Assembly (NCBI RefSeq): GCF_014649955.1
Contig: NZ_BMUA01000040.1
Location: 1 to 51,138 of the forward strand
Source of the DNA: Streptomyces violascens
Lineage (GTDB): Bacteria > Actinomycetota > Actinomycetes > Streptomycetales > Streptomycetaceae
DNA length: 51,138 nt
Reading direction: 5' to 3'
Notes under the pieces: generated by a model
Databases searched by the model: none
Seen by the model: only the letters and a program-made list of their open reading frames with translations
Told to the model about the DNA's origin: nothing
Program-made: the position numbers and the translations under genes
In this document: positions 1 to 8,547 of the stretch, piece by piece
How positions within the stretch are numbered: the stretch's first letter is position 1
Layout of the letters: the number at the start of each line of letters is the position of its first letter

Positions 1-1
1 G

Positions 2-475
2 GTCCGGGCCGCCCAGGGCGGCGACCAACTCGCGGTCGGCCGGCTGCTCGACCTGATCACCCCGTACGTCCGCCGGCTCTGCGGTCCGATCGCACTGGAC
101 GACGGCGCGGACGCGACCCAGGAGGCACTCATCATGGTCTTCCGCAAGCTCCGCCAACTCCGGGATACTGACGCGCTGTTCGGCTGGGTCCGGGCCATCG
201 CCGTGCGGGAGGCGGTGCGACACGCCACCCGCACCGCGCGCTCGCAGCCGGCCGAGCTCGGCGAACTTCCCGCGCCCGGCGACCCCCAACTCGCCGCGGA
301 CATCCGCGACGTGCTGTCCCGGCTCTCCCCGGAGCACCGCGCCGTGCTGCTCCTGCGCGACCTGGAAGGACTGGACGAACGGCAGACCGCGACACTGCTC
401 GCGGTCGCACCCGGGACGGTCAAGTCCCGGCTCTCCCGCGCCCGACTCAGCTTCCGAAAGGCATGGCAGCAGTGA
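2..475 (+). CDS. ECF-type RNA polymerase sigma factor (5' end outside window)
   Basis: The frame is open from the first bases of the window, so the start lies upstream. The visible part carries the end of sigma region 2 (DDGADATQEALIMVFRKL, the -10 recognition/melting helix area) and a complete region 4 near the C-terminus (LSPEHRAVLLLRDLEGL, then the HTH TVKSRLSRAR that reads the -35 element). This is the arrangement of small extracytoplasmic-function sigma factors, which direct RNA polymerase to stress or envelope promoters. Its stop codon overlaps the start of the SRPBCC gene, so the two are probably translated together. No anti-sigma factor is visible downstream. Confidence 0.9.
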   Translation, partial: VRAAQGGDQLAVGRLLDLITPYVRRLCGPIALDDGADATQEALIMVFRKLRQLRDTDALFGWVRAIAVREAVRHATRTARSQPAELGELPAPGDPQLAADIRDVLSRLSPEHRAVLLLRDLEGLDERQTATLLAVAPGTVKSRLSRARLSFRKAWQQ

Positions 476-954
476 CCGAGACCCCGATGCCGCAGTGGCC
501 CGTCGCCGACTTCGACCCCCTCCGCCGCCTGCACGTGATCGCCGCGACCACGCCCGGAGCGGCGCGGATCAGCGAGGCCGTTCTCGACGCACCGTTCGAG
601 CGGGTCTGGTCGCTCGCCCAGGACCTGGAACGCACGATGCCACTCTGGATCCCCGATGTCCGCACGGTCAGCCTCCTCACCCCCGAGTCGACCGGCGCTC
701 CCCTCCAGGCCCGGATCCACGGCCACACCCGGCTCCGTGCGACCTTCGCCATCGACCTCGCCCCCGGCTGGTGCCTGATGCAGAGCCGCCTCGTCCTCGG
801 CGGAATGGCAGCCCGCCCCGAGACCGACCGCACCACCCGCTTCGCCTTCCTCGGCGGCCTGCGCTTCCCCGGCGCACGCCTCCTCACCCCCGCGCTACGC
901 CCGTTCACCGGGAACCCCCTGGCACGGTTCGCCGCCCTCCTCAGCGAGGAATAG
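472..954 (+). CDS. SRPBCC-family protein, coupled to the ECF sigma factor
   Basis: About 160 residues with the look of a START/Bet v1-like (SRPBCC) fold: ISEAVLDAPFERVWSLAQDLE is the usual first strand plus helix, followed by beta strands (VSLLTPESTGAP, RLRATFAIDLAPGWCLMQ) and a C-terminal helix ending RFAALLSEE. Such proteins bind hydrophobic ligands or aid polyketide modification; the ligand here cannot be read. The GTG at 472 shares a GTGA overlap with the sigma-factor stop, and GAAAGG lies about 10 bases upstream; an ATG at 463 in the same frame is the alternative. Overlap implies one transcript and a role in the sigma-factor response. Confidence 0.7.
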   Translation: MTETPMPQWPVADFDPLRRLHVIAATTPGAARISEAVLDAPFERVWSLAQDLERTMPLWIPDVRTVSLLTPESTGAPLQARIHGHTRLRATFAIDLAPGWCLMQSRLVLGGMAARPETDRTTRFAFLGGLRFPGARLLTPALRPFTGNPLARFAALLSEE

Positions 955-1209
955 CAGAAACGCCCCAGGGCGGCCACCACCGTAAGGGGCGACCACCCTG
1001 CAGCGTTCGAGCCGCGGCGCCACGCAGTCCCATCGCTTTGAGATTGGGCTCGCGATCTGTCAGCTCCCGATTGCTCACGAGCTCAACCACCGTCCACGAA
1101 AGACCCACGGCTACCGCGCTCCGGCCGAGCTGACCTTCTGAACGGCGGCGATGCGCGGACCACTTGAGCTCGCCTTCGTTTGGCGACACTCGGACCGCCC
1201 GCCCGGTGG

Positions 1210-1443
1210 TCATGGGGCGAGGCGGTCTTCGTCACGCACCAGGTGCTCATCGCTGCTCTCGCGCTGACGCGACCGGTCTGCCCAGACTGCGTACACGTAT
1301 GCGAGCCCTACCGCCACGCCCGCCAGCGCGTCGGGGTGCACCCCACCGATACATACCAAGGCGACGCCAGTGGCGAGGACAGCCAGGAAGGCGATGAGGT
1401 CGATCGCGCGGTTCTTCGACGGTGAAGGCTGGGGGGCAGGCAT
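1210..1443 (-). CDS. Small membrane protein, unknown function
   Basis: 77 residues with two hydrophobic segments (about residues 13-33, AIDLIAFLAVLATGVALVCI, and 38-55, ALAGVAVGLAYVYAVWA) separated by a short turn and followed by a charged tail (DRSRQRESSDEHLVRDEDRL). This reads as a two-helix hairpin in the membrane with a cytoplasmic acidic/basic tail. AGGAG sits six bases before the ATG, which supports the start. The gene is monocistronic and divergent from the HTH-transposase fusion. I do not recognise a family. Confidence 0.6.
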   Translation of the reverse strand: MPAPQPSPSKNRAIDLIAFLAVLATGVALVCIGGVHPDALAGVAVGLAYVYAVWADRSRQRESSDEHLVRDEDRLAP

Positions 1444-1550
1444 CCTGGTCTCCTGACATCTCGCATGGTGCGGAAGCCTCGCCGGTGCGAGGCGCAGTCA
1501 GGAGCTTCGCGGACCGCGAATTGTCGCGGAAGCCGTAATTTCGATCTTCT

Positions 1551-2945
1551 GTGCATCGTGAAAAACCCCGGACAGAGAGAGAAAGAAGGGTGACGGCTGC
1601 CCCCCCGGAAGTCCCGCCGAGGCGGCCGGGGCGTCCGCCGAACGAACCTCCCGAAGACCACGGCGATCCCGTGGCCGCCTGGAGAGTGGAGATCTGCCGC
1701 CTGCGGGACAAGAGCGGACTGCGGCAGAAGGACATCGCCAAGCGGCTGTATCGGAGCCAGCTCATGGTGTCCGGCTGGTTCAACGGGAGGATCCCGGAGC
1801 CGTCGGACGCCGAGAACCTGCTGAAGCTGTTCGCACTCACAGGTGAAGAGCGAGAGTGCGTGTGGTCGTTGTATCTGGACGCGTTCCGGGAGAAGAAACC
1901 AGACCTTGCAAGGATCACACACCTCTACCGGCACGGAGCGGGCCGCACGTCCGGTCCCCGTATCCAGGCTCTGCGCCAGATCATGGTGCAGAACTACGAC
2001 CGTGACACCGCGGGCCGCCTGCGCTGGCGCGCGGCCGAGAAGGAAGGCGGGCCCAGGCTGCCGCCCTCGTCCCGGGCCATCGTCTCTCCCTACGACACAT
2101 CGGCCCGCTACGCACGGCACGGACACATCATCAGCTGGAAGGGGTTCTCCGCACATCTGACCGAGACCTGTGCTCCCGACGGCCCCAACGTGGTCACCAC
2201 CGCGGCCACCACCCACGACAGTCAGGTCCTGCCCGGCATCCACACCCGTCTGGCCCGCCGCGGGCTGCTGCCCGCCGAGCACCTGGTCGACGCCGGCTAC
2301 ACCTCCCTGCCCCACCTGGAACAAGCCGCCCGCGAACACCAGGTCACCGTCTCCGGGCCGCTGAAGAGCAACCCCACCCGACCGCACCGCCAAAACGAGG
2401 GCTTCGCCCGGGACGACTTCCACATCGACTACGACAACCAGCAGGTCACCTGTCCCCAAGGCCAGGTCAGCGTGGGCTGGCACGGCCCCTACCCGACCTC
2501 CTCGCCCACCGCGGCCCCACTGATCGTGGCACGGTTCACCAAGGGCCAGTGCCGCCCCTGCCCGGTTCGCACTCAGTGCACCAGCACGGCCGACAACGTC
2601 CGCACCGTGGGATTTCCCCCGCGAGAGCTCCGCGAGCTGCAACTTCGCGTCCGTACTGAACAGCAGACGCCCGAGTGGAAGGCCCGCTATGCGGTCCGCT
2701 CCGGAGTTGAGGGCACCGTCAACGAGTTCGCCCACGGACACGGCATGCGCCGGTGCCGCTACCGAAGTCAGTCAAAGGCCCACCTCCAGCACGTCCTGAC
2801 GGCCATCGCCGTCAACATCGAGCGCCTCAGTGGACTGCCACCAACCGAGGAGGCCCCCAAGTCCCGTCGGCCTACCGCATTCCAGGACTACCTCGACCAG
2901 CGCGAGATCTCCCGGCCAAAATCCTGGCGAACCCTGGGCACCTGA
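1551..2945 (+). CDS. XRE-type HTH fused in frame to an IS1182-family transposase body
   Basis: 464 residues in two parts. Residues about 35-115 form an XRE-like HTH protein (EICRLRDKSGLRQKDIAKRL, then QLMVSGWFNGRIPEPSDAEN), a phage-repressor-type DNA reader common in streptomycetes. From about residue 140 the protein becomes an IS1182-type DDE transposase lacking its N-terminal third: VSPYDTSARYARHG, HLTETCAPDGPN, LVDAGYTSLPHLE, a Cys cluster (CPQGQ..., CRPCPVRTQC) and the terminal RSGVEGTVNEFAHGHGMRRC with HLQHVLTAIAVNIERL. The frame is continuous, so a fused protein could be made. It looks like an insertion or deletion that joined two genes; transposition activity is doubtful because the N-terminal transposase domain is missing. 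GTG at 1551 is the assumed start; GTG at 1590 is possible. Confidence 0.8.
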   Translation: MHREKPRTERERRVTAAPPEVPPRRPGRPPNEPPEDHGDPVAAWRVEICRLRDKSGLRQKDIAKRLYRSQLMVSGWFNGRIPEPSDAENLLKLFALTGEERECVWSLYLDAFREKKPDLARITHLYRHGAGRTSGPRIQALRQIMVQNYDRDTAGRLRWRAAEKEGGPRLPPSSRAIVSPYDTSARYARHGHIISWKGFSAHLTETCAPDGPNVVTTAATTHDSQVLPGIHTRLARRGLLPAEHLVDAGYTSLPHLEQAAREHQVTVSGPLKSNPTRPHRQNEGFARDDFHIDYDNQQVTCPQGQVSVGWHGPYPTSSPTAAPLIVARFTKGQCRPCPVRTQCTSTADNVRTVGFPPRELRELQLRVRTEQQTPEWKARYAVRSGVEGTVNEFAHGHGMRRCRYRSQSKAHLQHVLTAIAVNIERLSGLPPTEEAPKSRRPTAFQDYLDQREISRPKSWRTLGT

Positions 2946-3092
2946 CCTCGGCAACTCCAAGATCCCCGACGGAGTCAAGTTTAAGGCCTGTTGCGAAAGT
3001 TGATTTTGATCGTTGATGGGCACTCCCTGTGGGACGTGGGGATCTGACGAACCGCCAGCGGGCCCGGCTGTCCGTTCGAGCTTGCTCGACGT
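2946..3092. other. Short non-coding gap after the transposase body
   Basis: Lies between the transposase stop and the TetR gene stop (convergent). It contains an AT-rich stretch (about 2978-3016, beginning AAGTTTAAGGCCTGTTGCG) unlike its surroundings, which may be the decayed right end of the IS1182-type element. I could not match it to a left inverted repeat. Confidence 0.3.
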
Positions 3093-3737
3093 TCATCGTC
3101 CGCTTCCGAGGAAGCCGTGTGCCGTCAGGTCGAAGGCTGCCTGGGCCGCGGCGCGGGCGTCGGGGTGGACGGTTTCGGCGCTTTCGCCGGCCAGGAGGCG
3201 GCGTACGTTTTCCGCTGCCAGTTCTTCGCGAAGACCGATGAGTTGGGCTGCCTTGACGCGGGCGAGGACGTCCGGGTTGCCGTGCCGGCCGGGCTCGGCC
3301 AGTTCGGCGGCCAGGAGGGCGCGGTCGCGGGCGGTCAGGCGCAGGGCGCGGTCGGCCAGCGTGGGAGTTTCGTCCAGCAGTCGGCGGACGGCCAGCACGT
3401 GGGGGGCGTCGCACAGGCCGGTGGCCGCGTCGCGGGCATCCAGTCCGGTCAAGAAGGCGTGGCGCAGTGCCGCGACCGGGCTCTGGCCGGGCGGGCGTTC
3501 GCGGACGGTGCGTGCGGCGTCGCCGATGTGGTCCTCGATGGGGCGCAGCGCGAGGTCTTCCTTGGTCGGGAAGTAGTTGTAGACCGTCATCCGTGACACC
3601 TCGACCGCCTCGGCGATCTGGGCGACGGTGACGTTCTCGAAGCCGTGCCTGAGAAACAGGCCGATGGCGGTCTCCCACAGGGACTGGGCGGTGCGCTGTT
3701 TCCGGCGCTGGCGAAGACCTGCTGCTGGCTGCGTCAT
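3093..3737 (-). CDS. TetR-family transcriptional regulator
   Basis: 214 residues. The N-terminal TetR DNA-binding domain is clear: QSLWETAIGLFLRHGFENVT, then IAEAVEVSRMTVYNYFPTKE (HTH). The rest is a helical ligand/dimerisation domain ending with AAAQAAFDLTAHGF. The start is set at the ATG at 3737 (MTQPAAGLRQRRKQRT); a longer reading upstream runs through the AT-rich promoter. The gene is divergent from the rhomboid gene at 3863 and the gap holds TTGAC-type half sites, so it probably represses itself and the rhomboid gene. Confidence 0.9.
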   Translation of the reverse strand: MTQPAAGLRQRRKQRTAQSLWETAIGLFLRHGFENVTVAQIAEAVEVSRMTVYNYFPTKEDLALRPIEDHIGDAARTVRERPPGQSPVAALRHAFLTGLDARDAATGLCDAPHVLAVRRLLDETPTLADRALRLTARDRALLAAELAEPGRHGNPDVLARVKAAQLIGLREELAAENVRRLLAGESAETVHPDARAAAQAAFDLTAHGFLGSGR

Positions 3738-3750
3738 GAAGCCACTATAC

Positions 3751-3792
3751 AACGTCAAATATTCATCAGTGTCAAAATATTGACGCTGTACA
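3751..3792. promoter_or_regulatory. AT-rich divergent promoter with TetR-type operator
   Basis: GTCAA-AATA-TTGAC (3771-3784) is an inverted repeat with 5-base arms. A wider pairing of CGTCAAATATT (3753-3763) with AATATTGACG (3776-3785) overlaps it. This is the most AT-rich stretch in the neighbourhood and lies between the divergent TetR and rhomboid genes, so it is the likely operator/promoter. Confidence 0.6.
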
Positions 3793-3862
3793 AAATCATG
3801 GCTTACGGTTTGAGCCGTGGCCGAAGGTGCCGCAGACCGATTCCCCAGGGAGAAGAGCACCC

Positions 3863-4564
3863 ATGAACGTGCACGACCTGCCGCTGTACGCCTGCGCCGC
3901 TGCCGTGGTCGGACCCGGCATCAAGGTGCTCAGCGCCTCGCTCCCCGCCCCGGCCGCAGGACAGGAGCCGCAGACCGGGGCGCGGGCCCTGCTGCGCGCC
4001 TGGCGTCCGGCGGTGCCCGTGGCCGCGGGCGCCATGGTCGTGGTCATGGCGGCGTTCAACCTGGCCCAGACGGCCTGGCCGGGTCTGATCGGTCACCTTC
4101 AGCGGCAGCCCGGCGGGGCCTGGTGGCGGGCGGTCACGGCGCTGCTGGTGGAGTCCAGCGGCTGGGTGCAGCTGCTGTTCAACCTGGCGGCGCTCATCGC
4201 GGTCGCGCCCATCGCGCAGCGTGTCCTCGGCCCGGCCTGGACCCTCGCGATCTACCTCGTCTCCGGGGTCGCCGCCCAGGTGGTGAGCATGGCGTCCTGG
4301 AGCCCGTACGGCGGGGGGAACTCGGTGGCCATCTGCGGCCTGGTCGGCGCCCTCGCCGCTGCCTACGCACTGCGCGGGCCGGACGCGCCGCTGCGCCGCA
4401 TGGCGCTGCTCGTCCCGGCGGCCGGGCTGGTGCTCTGCGCGATGACCAACAACCACGGAGTGGGGCTCCTGGCCGGATCCCTGCTCGGCGCCGGCCTGGC
4501 GGCCGTCGACCGCACCGGACGTCGCATCCACCTCCCCGTCCGCCCCGAAACGGCCGCGGTCTGA
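3863..4564 (+). CDS. Rhomboid-family intramembrane serine protease
   Basis: 233 residues, strongly hydrophobic with about six membrane segments. The rhomboid catalytic dyad is present: GNSVAICGLVGA (Ser154 in the GxS motif) and TNNHGVGLLAGSLLG (His198 in the last helix). The HxxxN region reads LLFNLAALIAVAPIAQRVLG, with the conserved Asn but without a clear His before it. Rhomboids cut transmembrane helices of other membrane proteins. The ATG at 3863 is preceded by GGGAGAAG. The gene is divergent from a TetR regulator, so production is probably induced by a small molecule. Substrate unknown. Confidence 0.75.
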   Translation: MNVHDLPLYACAAAVVGPGIKVLSASLPAPAAGQEPQTGARALLRAWRPAVPVAAGAMVVVMAAFNLAQTAWPGLIGHLQRQPGGAWWRAVTALLVESSGWVQLLFNLAALIAVAPIAQRVLGPAWTLAIYLVSGVAAQVVSMASWSPYGGGNSVAICGLVGALAAAYALRGPDAPLRRMALLVPAAGLVLCAMTNNHGVGLLAGSLLGAGLAAVDRTGRRIHLPVRPETAAV

Positions 4565-4627
4565 CGCCTGCTCAAGAGATCGTCAACTGGCTCGGCCCCT
4601 TACGGGAGACGGGTCTAGGGCGTGAAA

Positions 4628-4667
4628 GTGCTGGTCACAGCCATTCGTTGATGGCTGTGACCAGCAC
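4628..4667. terminator. 17-bp perfect hairpin spanning the IS5-remnant stop codon
   Basis: GTGCTGGTCACAGCCAT (4628-4644) is the exact reverse complement of 4651-4667, with a 6-base loop. The left half includes the stop codon of the IS5-type transposase remnant and the right half encodes its last residues (VLVTAI). It will form a strong RNA hairpin on either strand. There is no U-tract, so it may act as a GC-type terminator, or may have protected the element from outside transcription. Confidence 0.6.
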
Positions 4668-4982
4668 GGTTGCTTGGTAGCGGACGGCGAGTTTGTCGTC
4701 CCGCGTGGCGACGGCCCGGTGTCGCTTGAGGCGATTGATCCCGCACTCGACCGCGTGCCGCTGCTTGTAGTCGTCCTTGTCGAACGTCGGCGGTCGCCCG
4801 CCACGCAATCCGCGCTTGAGGCGGTTGCGGACACGGTCTGCCTCGTCGCCATCATCGCGGTCGGCCAGGTACTGGAGCAGGCGCACCGTGCCCCGGGCTT
4901 CGGCGAGGGGCAGCAGCGGCAGACCTGGGGCCCCTCGGGGTAGTCGCGCGCCACCGGGGCACCGAAGATTGAGATCATCCAT
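4635..4982 (-). pseudogene. IS5-family transposase, C-terminal remnant
   Basis: The C-terminal part of an IS5-type DDE transposase: RNRLKRGLRGGRPPTFDK, then YKQRHAVECGINRLKRHRAV (the catalytic Glu lies in VECGINRLK) and KLAVRYQATVLVTAINEWL. The N-terminal domain and the first two catalytic acids are missing, and the sequence upstream of about 4900 no longer reads like a transposase, so it cannot be functional. Confidence 0.8.
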
Positions 4983-5171
4983 GGCCCGCCAACTGCGAGA
5001 ACATGCAGGGGGTTTACATAGTCCACCTCCCCGCAGGTGTCATTCGTCAAGACTCTGACGCTGGCGCCCCGAACTCACCACTAGGAGCTGTCCGGTCGAT
5101 CATGCGCGGAGTCAGATGAACAGCGCGGCTGCGGTGGTCGTGCCGAGGCAGAGGTGGCGCGCTCCGAGGGT

Positions 5172-6287
5172 TCAGGCCACGAGCAGGCGCAGGCCCAGTT
5201 CTGCCGCGTCGAGGGCGACGAGGTCCCGGTTGCGTTCGGCCCAGCGGCCTGAGGAAAGGTCGTCGCGGAGGCTGTCCACCGCCCGCTGCTCGGCCTGAGG
5301 CCCGACTCTGGTCCATACCGATACTGCGCGGCGGACCTGTTCGTCCAGGTAGGCCTCGGGCCGGCGCCAGTGGGCCTCGAAGAAGCCGTCAGCACAGTCC
5401 CACGGGATGAGCACCGGCTCTGCGCGGCCCCCGATCGCGCGGGTCATGTCGGCCAGTGAAGGCCAGCCGACGAGAAGGTCAGCGAACTCAGGCAGATAGT
5501 CGCGGGTGAGCCAGAACCGCTGAAGCCAGCCCGTGGTACTGGCGTCATACGTAAACACCACCACTCGGCGGGCCACCCGCCGCATCTCGCGCAGTCCGGC
5601 AACCGGGTCCGGCCAGTGATGAACGGTGCTGACCGCCATCGCGGCGTCGAAGGACTGGTCAGCGAACGGCAGGCGCTCCGCACTGGCGGCCACGCACGAC
5701 GCCGCACCGACGGGACGCTGCGCCCGCATCACCGCTGACGGTTCCACCGCCGTGACCTCGCGGTCCGGGGGTTCGTAGGAGCCGGTGCCGGCCCCCACGT
5801 TCAGTACCGTCCGGGCGTCCCCGAGCGCATCCCAGATCCTCGCGGCGATCCGCGGCTCGGTGCGCCGCGTCGACGGGTACGCGGACCCGATGACTTCATA
5901 CAACTGAGCTCCGAAAACTTTGAGTTGATCCTCCGGTGTCGTCCTGATTCCCATTGCTCGTGCCCCCAGTTCCTTGTCGATGGCCGTCACCATGGCAGCA
6001 GCCCGGTCGCGCTGTTCCTGCAGCAGACCGCGTAGCCGGCGCAGGTGCGCGACCGTGTCGGTGGCCGGGTCGTCCACCAGATCCGCGATCTCGCGCAACC
6101 CGAAGCCCAGCCGCCGGTAGCCGAGCACCTCCCGCAGCCGCTCCACGTCGCCCGCCGAGTAGGCCCGGTACCCGGCTGTGGTCCGCGCGGACGGTCGTAC
6201 GAGACCGATCTCGTCGTAGTGATGCAGCGTGCGGACGCTCACGCCGGCCAGTTCGGCCACGCGTCCCACGGTCAGGTGTTCCTCCAC
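5172..6287 (-). CDS. MerR-type regulator fused to a class I SAM-dependent methyltransferase
   Basis: About 371 residues, continuous frame. The N-terminal ~105 residues are a MerR DNA-binding domain (LTVGRVAELAGVSVRTLHHY, then RTTAGYRAYSAGDVERL, then a long dimerisation helix LRRLRGLLQEQRDRAAAMV). From about residue 125 the protein is a methyltransferase: VLNVGAGTGSYEP (SAM-binding motif I), VTAVEPSAVM (acidic motif II), ASAERLPFADQSFDAAM and HHWPDPVAGLREMRRVA. In most MerR proteins a short effector domain sits where the enzyme is here. GTG at 6287 puts the HTH at the usual distance from the start; GTG at 6314 is also in frame. The fusion could be a ligand-sensing regulator made from an enzyme, or an accidental join. 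The C-terminus (LDAAELGLRLLVA) looks complete. Confidence 0.8.
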   Translation of the reverse strand: MEEHLTVGRVAELAGVSVRTLHHYDEIGLVRPSARTTAGYRAYSAGDVERLREVLGYRRLGFGLREIADLVDDPATDTVAHLRRLRGLLQEQRDRAAAMVTAIDKELGARAMGIRTTPEDQLKVFGAQLYEVIGSAYPSTRRTEPRIAARIWDALGDARTVLNVGAGTGSYEPPDREVTAVEPSAVMRAQRPVGAASCVAASAERLPFADQSFDAAMAVSTVHHWPDPVAGLREMRRVARRVVVFTYDASTTGWLQRFWLTRDYLPEFADLLVGWPSLADMTRAIGGRAEPVLIPWDCADGFFEAHWRRPEAYLDEQVRRAVSVWTRVGPQAEQRAVDSLRDDLSSGRWAERNRDLVALDAAELGLRLLVA

Positions 6288-6875
6288 GCCACCGACAATG
6301 CGGCATAACGCCACGTGAGGGTCAAGCGATTCGCTCCTGGTACCACGCGTGGCTCCAACCCCACGCCGACCAGGAGCTTCAGGCGGTCGAAGCGGTCATG
6401 ACCGCAGCCAGACAACCAGCGACGCTGCGATCACCGAGCCCAGGAAGACGAAACCGCGCTTGTCCTACCGCGCCGCAACGGCCCGGGAGTTCTTGAGCCT
6501 GCTGATGGCCCGTTTCAAGGAGCAAGCCACACTGCGCACATAGACGAGTACAGGGCTGGGAATGCCCCGGTTGTAGGGGTGGATGGCCTGCTCGCGGCCG
6601 CCACTGCTTTGCGGAAGCTACGCGAGCGGGATACCGCGAGCGTCAAGGACATCGCTCAGCGGTTCGCACAGACACAGCCGCACGCCCCGGATGGACGCAC
6701 GAAGAGGCCGCGGCGGCGAGCAGGTACCAGAGGACCGGGGTGGACATCGGCGTCCGCTGCTCATGTCGGACCGCACGGCATTCACGCTCGCGATGACGCC
6801 CTTCTGCCGCCAAAGGAAGATCATCATTCCGTTAGGATCACCCCGCCATGTCATGAACACGGGGAAGTGTGATCT
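6288..6875. other. Non-coding or decayed region before the lipoprotein gene
   Basis: About 590 bases. Several short open frames exist on both strands but none shows a recognisable motif, good start signals or a consistent reading. The last 40 bases hold an AT-richer stretch (around 6818-6840) and the GGGGAAG ribosome site of the lipoprotein gene, so its promoter is probably here. Confidence 0.4.
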
Positions 6876-8261
6876 GTGAACCACAGCAACGGGATTCGTC
6901 CGCGGGCACGCGGCACGGTCGTCGGGATGTCGCTGGCCCTGGCGCTGCTGACCGGGTGCGGCGGCGGTGGGACGGCCGGCGGTAAAGCGGCGCCCGCCCC
7001 TGCCGCCAAGGGCACCGGGCAGGGGCCCGCCTACCAGGGGCCCGCGCTCCCCGGCTTCACCGCGCAACCCGCCTGGAGCCTGCACGCCGGAGGCACTTCG
7101 GCACCCGGCGTCCTCGACCTCGGCTCCACCCTGCTGCTGGCCAAGAACGCGCAGGGCGGCTACGTCAACACGCTGAGCGAAGGCATGCTCTACGACTCGC
7201 AGGAGGCTGATCCCCTCACGCTGGAGTTCCGCGACGTGAAGACCGGCGCCGTCCGCACGTCGCTGAAGGTGCAGGCCAAGACGCTCGAGGCGGTCACCTG
7301 GCACCACGGCACCCCCGCCGTCGCCGTGACCGCCTCCACCACCACTGCATCGGACGGCCTCACCGAGGCGAAGACCACCACCACGGCCACCGTGTACGGC
7401 GCCGACGGCCACGAACTCGCCAAGGTCCCCTCGTACAAGACGGGCACCCTGCTGGACGGCTACCGCGTCGAGGAGACCGACGGCACCCTCCGCCTCACAC
7501 CCGTCGACGGTGGCCCGGCGCGCACGGTCACCTGCACCGGCACCGCCGCCCGGTGTACCTACGACGCCAGGACCGGCGCGGCGGACGCCTCGGTGGGCCA
7601 CGCCCCGCTCATCAGCGGCGACTACTACGCCGGCTTCCTGAACGCCAGCAACTACCAGACCGCCCCCGAGCAGATCACACTGAGCGAACTCGCCACCGGC
7701 AAGCAGGTGTGGAGCACCGACCAGGCGAAGGTCCCCCCGGGCGTGGAGCTGGACGACAAGGGCCACCCGAAGAGCGAGGAGGTCCGCATCCTGCGGATCG
7801 CCGACGGCAAGGTCCTCGTCGGCCGGAAGGCCGGTGCCTCCCTCTCCTCCGGTAGCTGGATCGACGCCTGGTACGACCTGAAGACCGGGGCGCTCCTCAC
7901 CTCGTACAAGAGCGCGCAGGAGGTGCTGTTCTCGCCCTCCGGAGACTTCGCCGCCCGGGATACGGTCAAGTTCGAGGATTTCCCCGGCACCGCCGTGTGG
8001 CAGACCGCCGACGGCAAGCAGCTGTGGGAGCAGCACGACGGCGAACACCCCCTCGACCCGGTCCGCTTCACGGCTGACGGGTCGGTGCTGTACGGGGAGA
8101 CGGAGGACAGCGGCTCGAAGACCGGCATCGCGGTGGACACCCGGACCAAGAAGGTACTGGCGAAGAACCTGCCCGAGGACAACCTCCCCTCCGTCGATGC
8201 GGCTACCGGTTACGGCTACGTGACCACCGCGGCGGGACTCTTCGCCTTCGCACCAGCGTGA
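6876..8261 (+). CDS. Secreted lipoprotein with PQQ/WD-like beta-propeller repeats
   Basis: 461 residues. A basic N-terminus and hydrophobic run lead to the lipobox LLTGC (Cys28), followed by a Gly/Ala/Pro-rich linker, so it is lipid-anchored on the outer face of the membrane. The body has repeated strand patterns of PQQ-like propellers: FRDVKTGAVRTSLK, ELATGKQVWSTDQ, WYDLKTGALLTSYKS, WQTADGKQLWEQHDG, VDTRTKKVLAKNL. Such proteins often act as binding or scaffold domains. GTG at 6876 is preceded by GGGGAAG at a good distance. No operon partner is evident. The ligand or partner is unknown. Confidence 0.8.
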   Translation: MNHSNGIRPRARGTVVGMSLALALLTGCGGGGTAGGKAAPAPAAKGTGQGPAYQGPALPGFTAQPAWSLHAGGTSAPGVLDLGSTLLLAKNAQGGYVNTLSEGMLYDSQEADPLTLEFRDVKTGAVRTSLKVQAKTLEAVTWHHGTPAVAVTASTTTASDGLTEAKTTTTATVYGADGHELAKVPSYKTGTLLDGYRVEETDGTLRLTPVDGGPARTVTCTGTAARCTYDARTGAADASVGHAPLISGDYYAGFLNASNYQTAPEQITLSELATGKQVWSTDQAKVPPGVELDDKGHPKSEEVRILRIADGKVLVGRKAGASLSSGSWIDAWYDLKTGALLTSYKSAQEVLFSPSGDFAARDTVKFEDFPGTAVWQTADGKQLWEQHDGEHPLDPVRFTADGSVLYGETEDSGSKTGIAVDTRTKKVLAKNLPEDNLPSVDAATGYGYVTTAAGLFAFAPA

Positions 8262-8547
8262 GCCCTCCGCTCATCCAGCCATCGGCCAGGCCAGGTTGCA
8301 TCAGCCCCCGCACCCTGGCACGACACGGCCCACAGCATCGCGTGCGCCCAGACAGCAGGCCTGCAGCAGCAATGCGGGCAGACCACGGAAGTGTCCGAAA
8401 GATCGTGTAAGTCTGTGATGTGACAGCCTGGCCTGAGGCTCGGCCTCGGGCCTGCGGGCCAGGCGGAACGGACGAGTCATGACAGACAAGACGGAGCCAG
8501 CCGCTTCGGCGGTGGCCGGGGAGAAGATGGGGAAGCGAGCGCCCTTG

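Noticed and set aside
1308..2741. Long minus-strand frame opposite the HTH-transposase fusion
   Set aside because: Antisense to a gene with clear motifs; composition is high in Gly, Val and Arg with no domain.
3817..4680. Arg/Ala-rich frame overlapping the rhomboid gene
   Set aside because: Typical shadow of a GC-rich gene in another frame.
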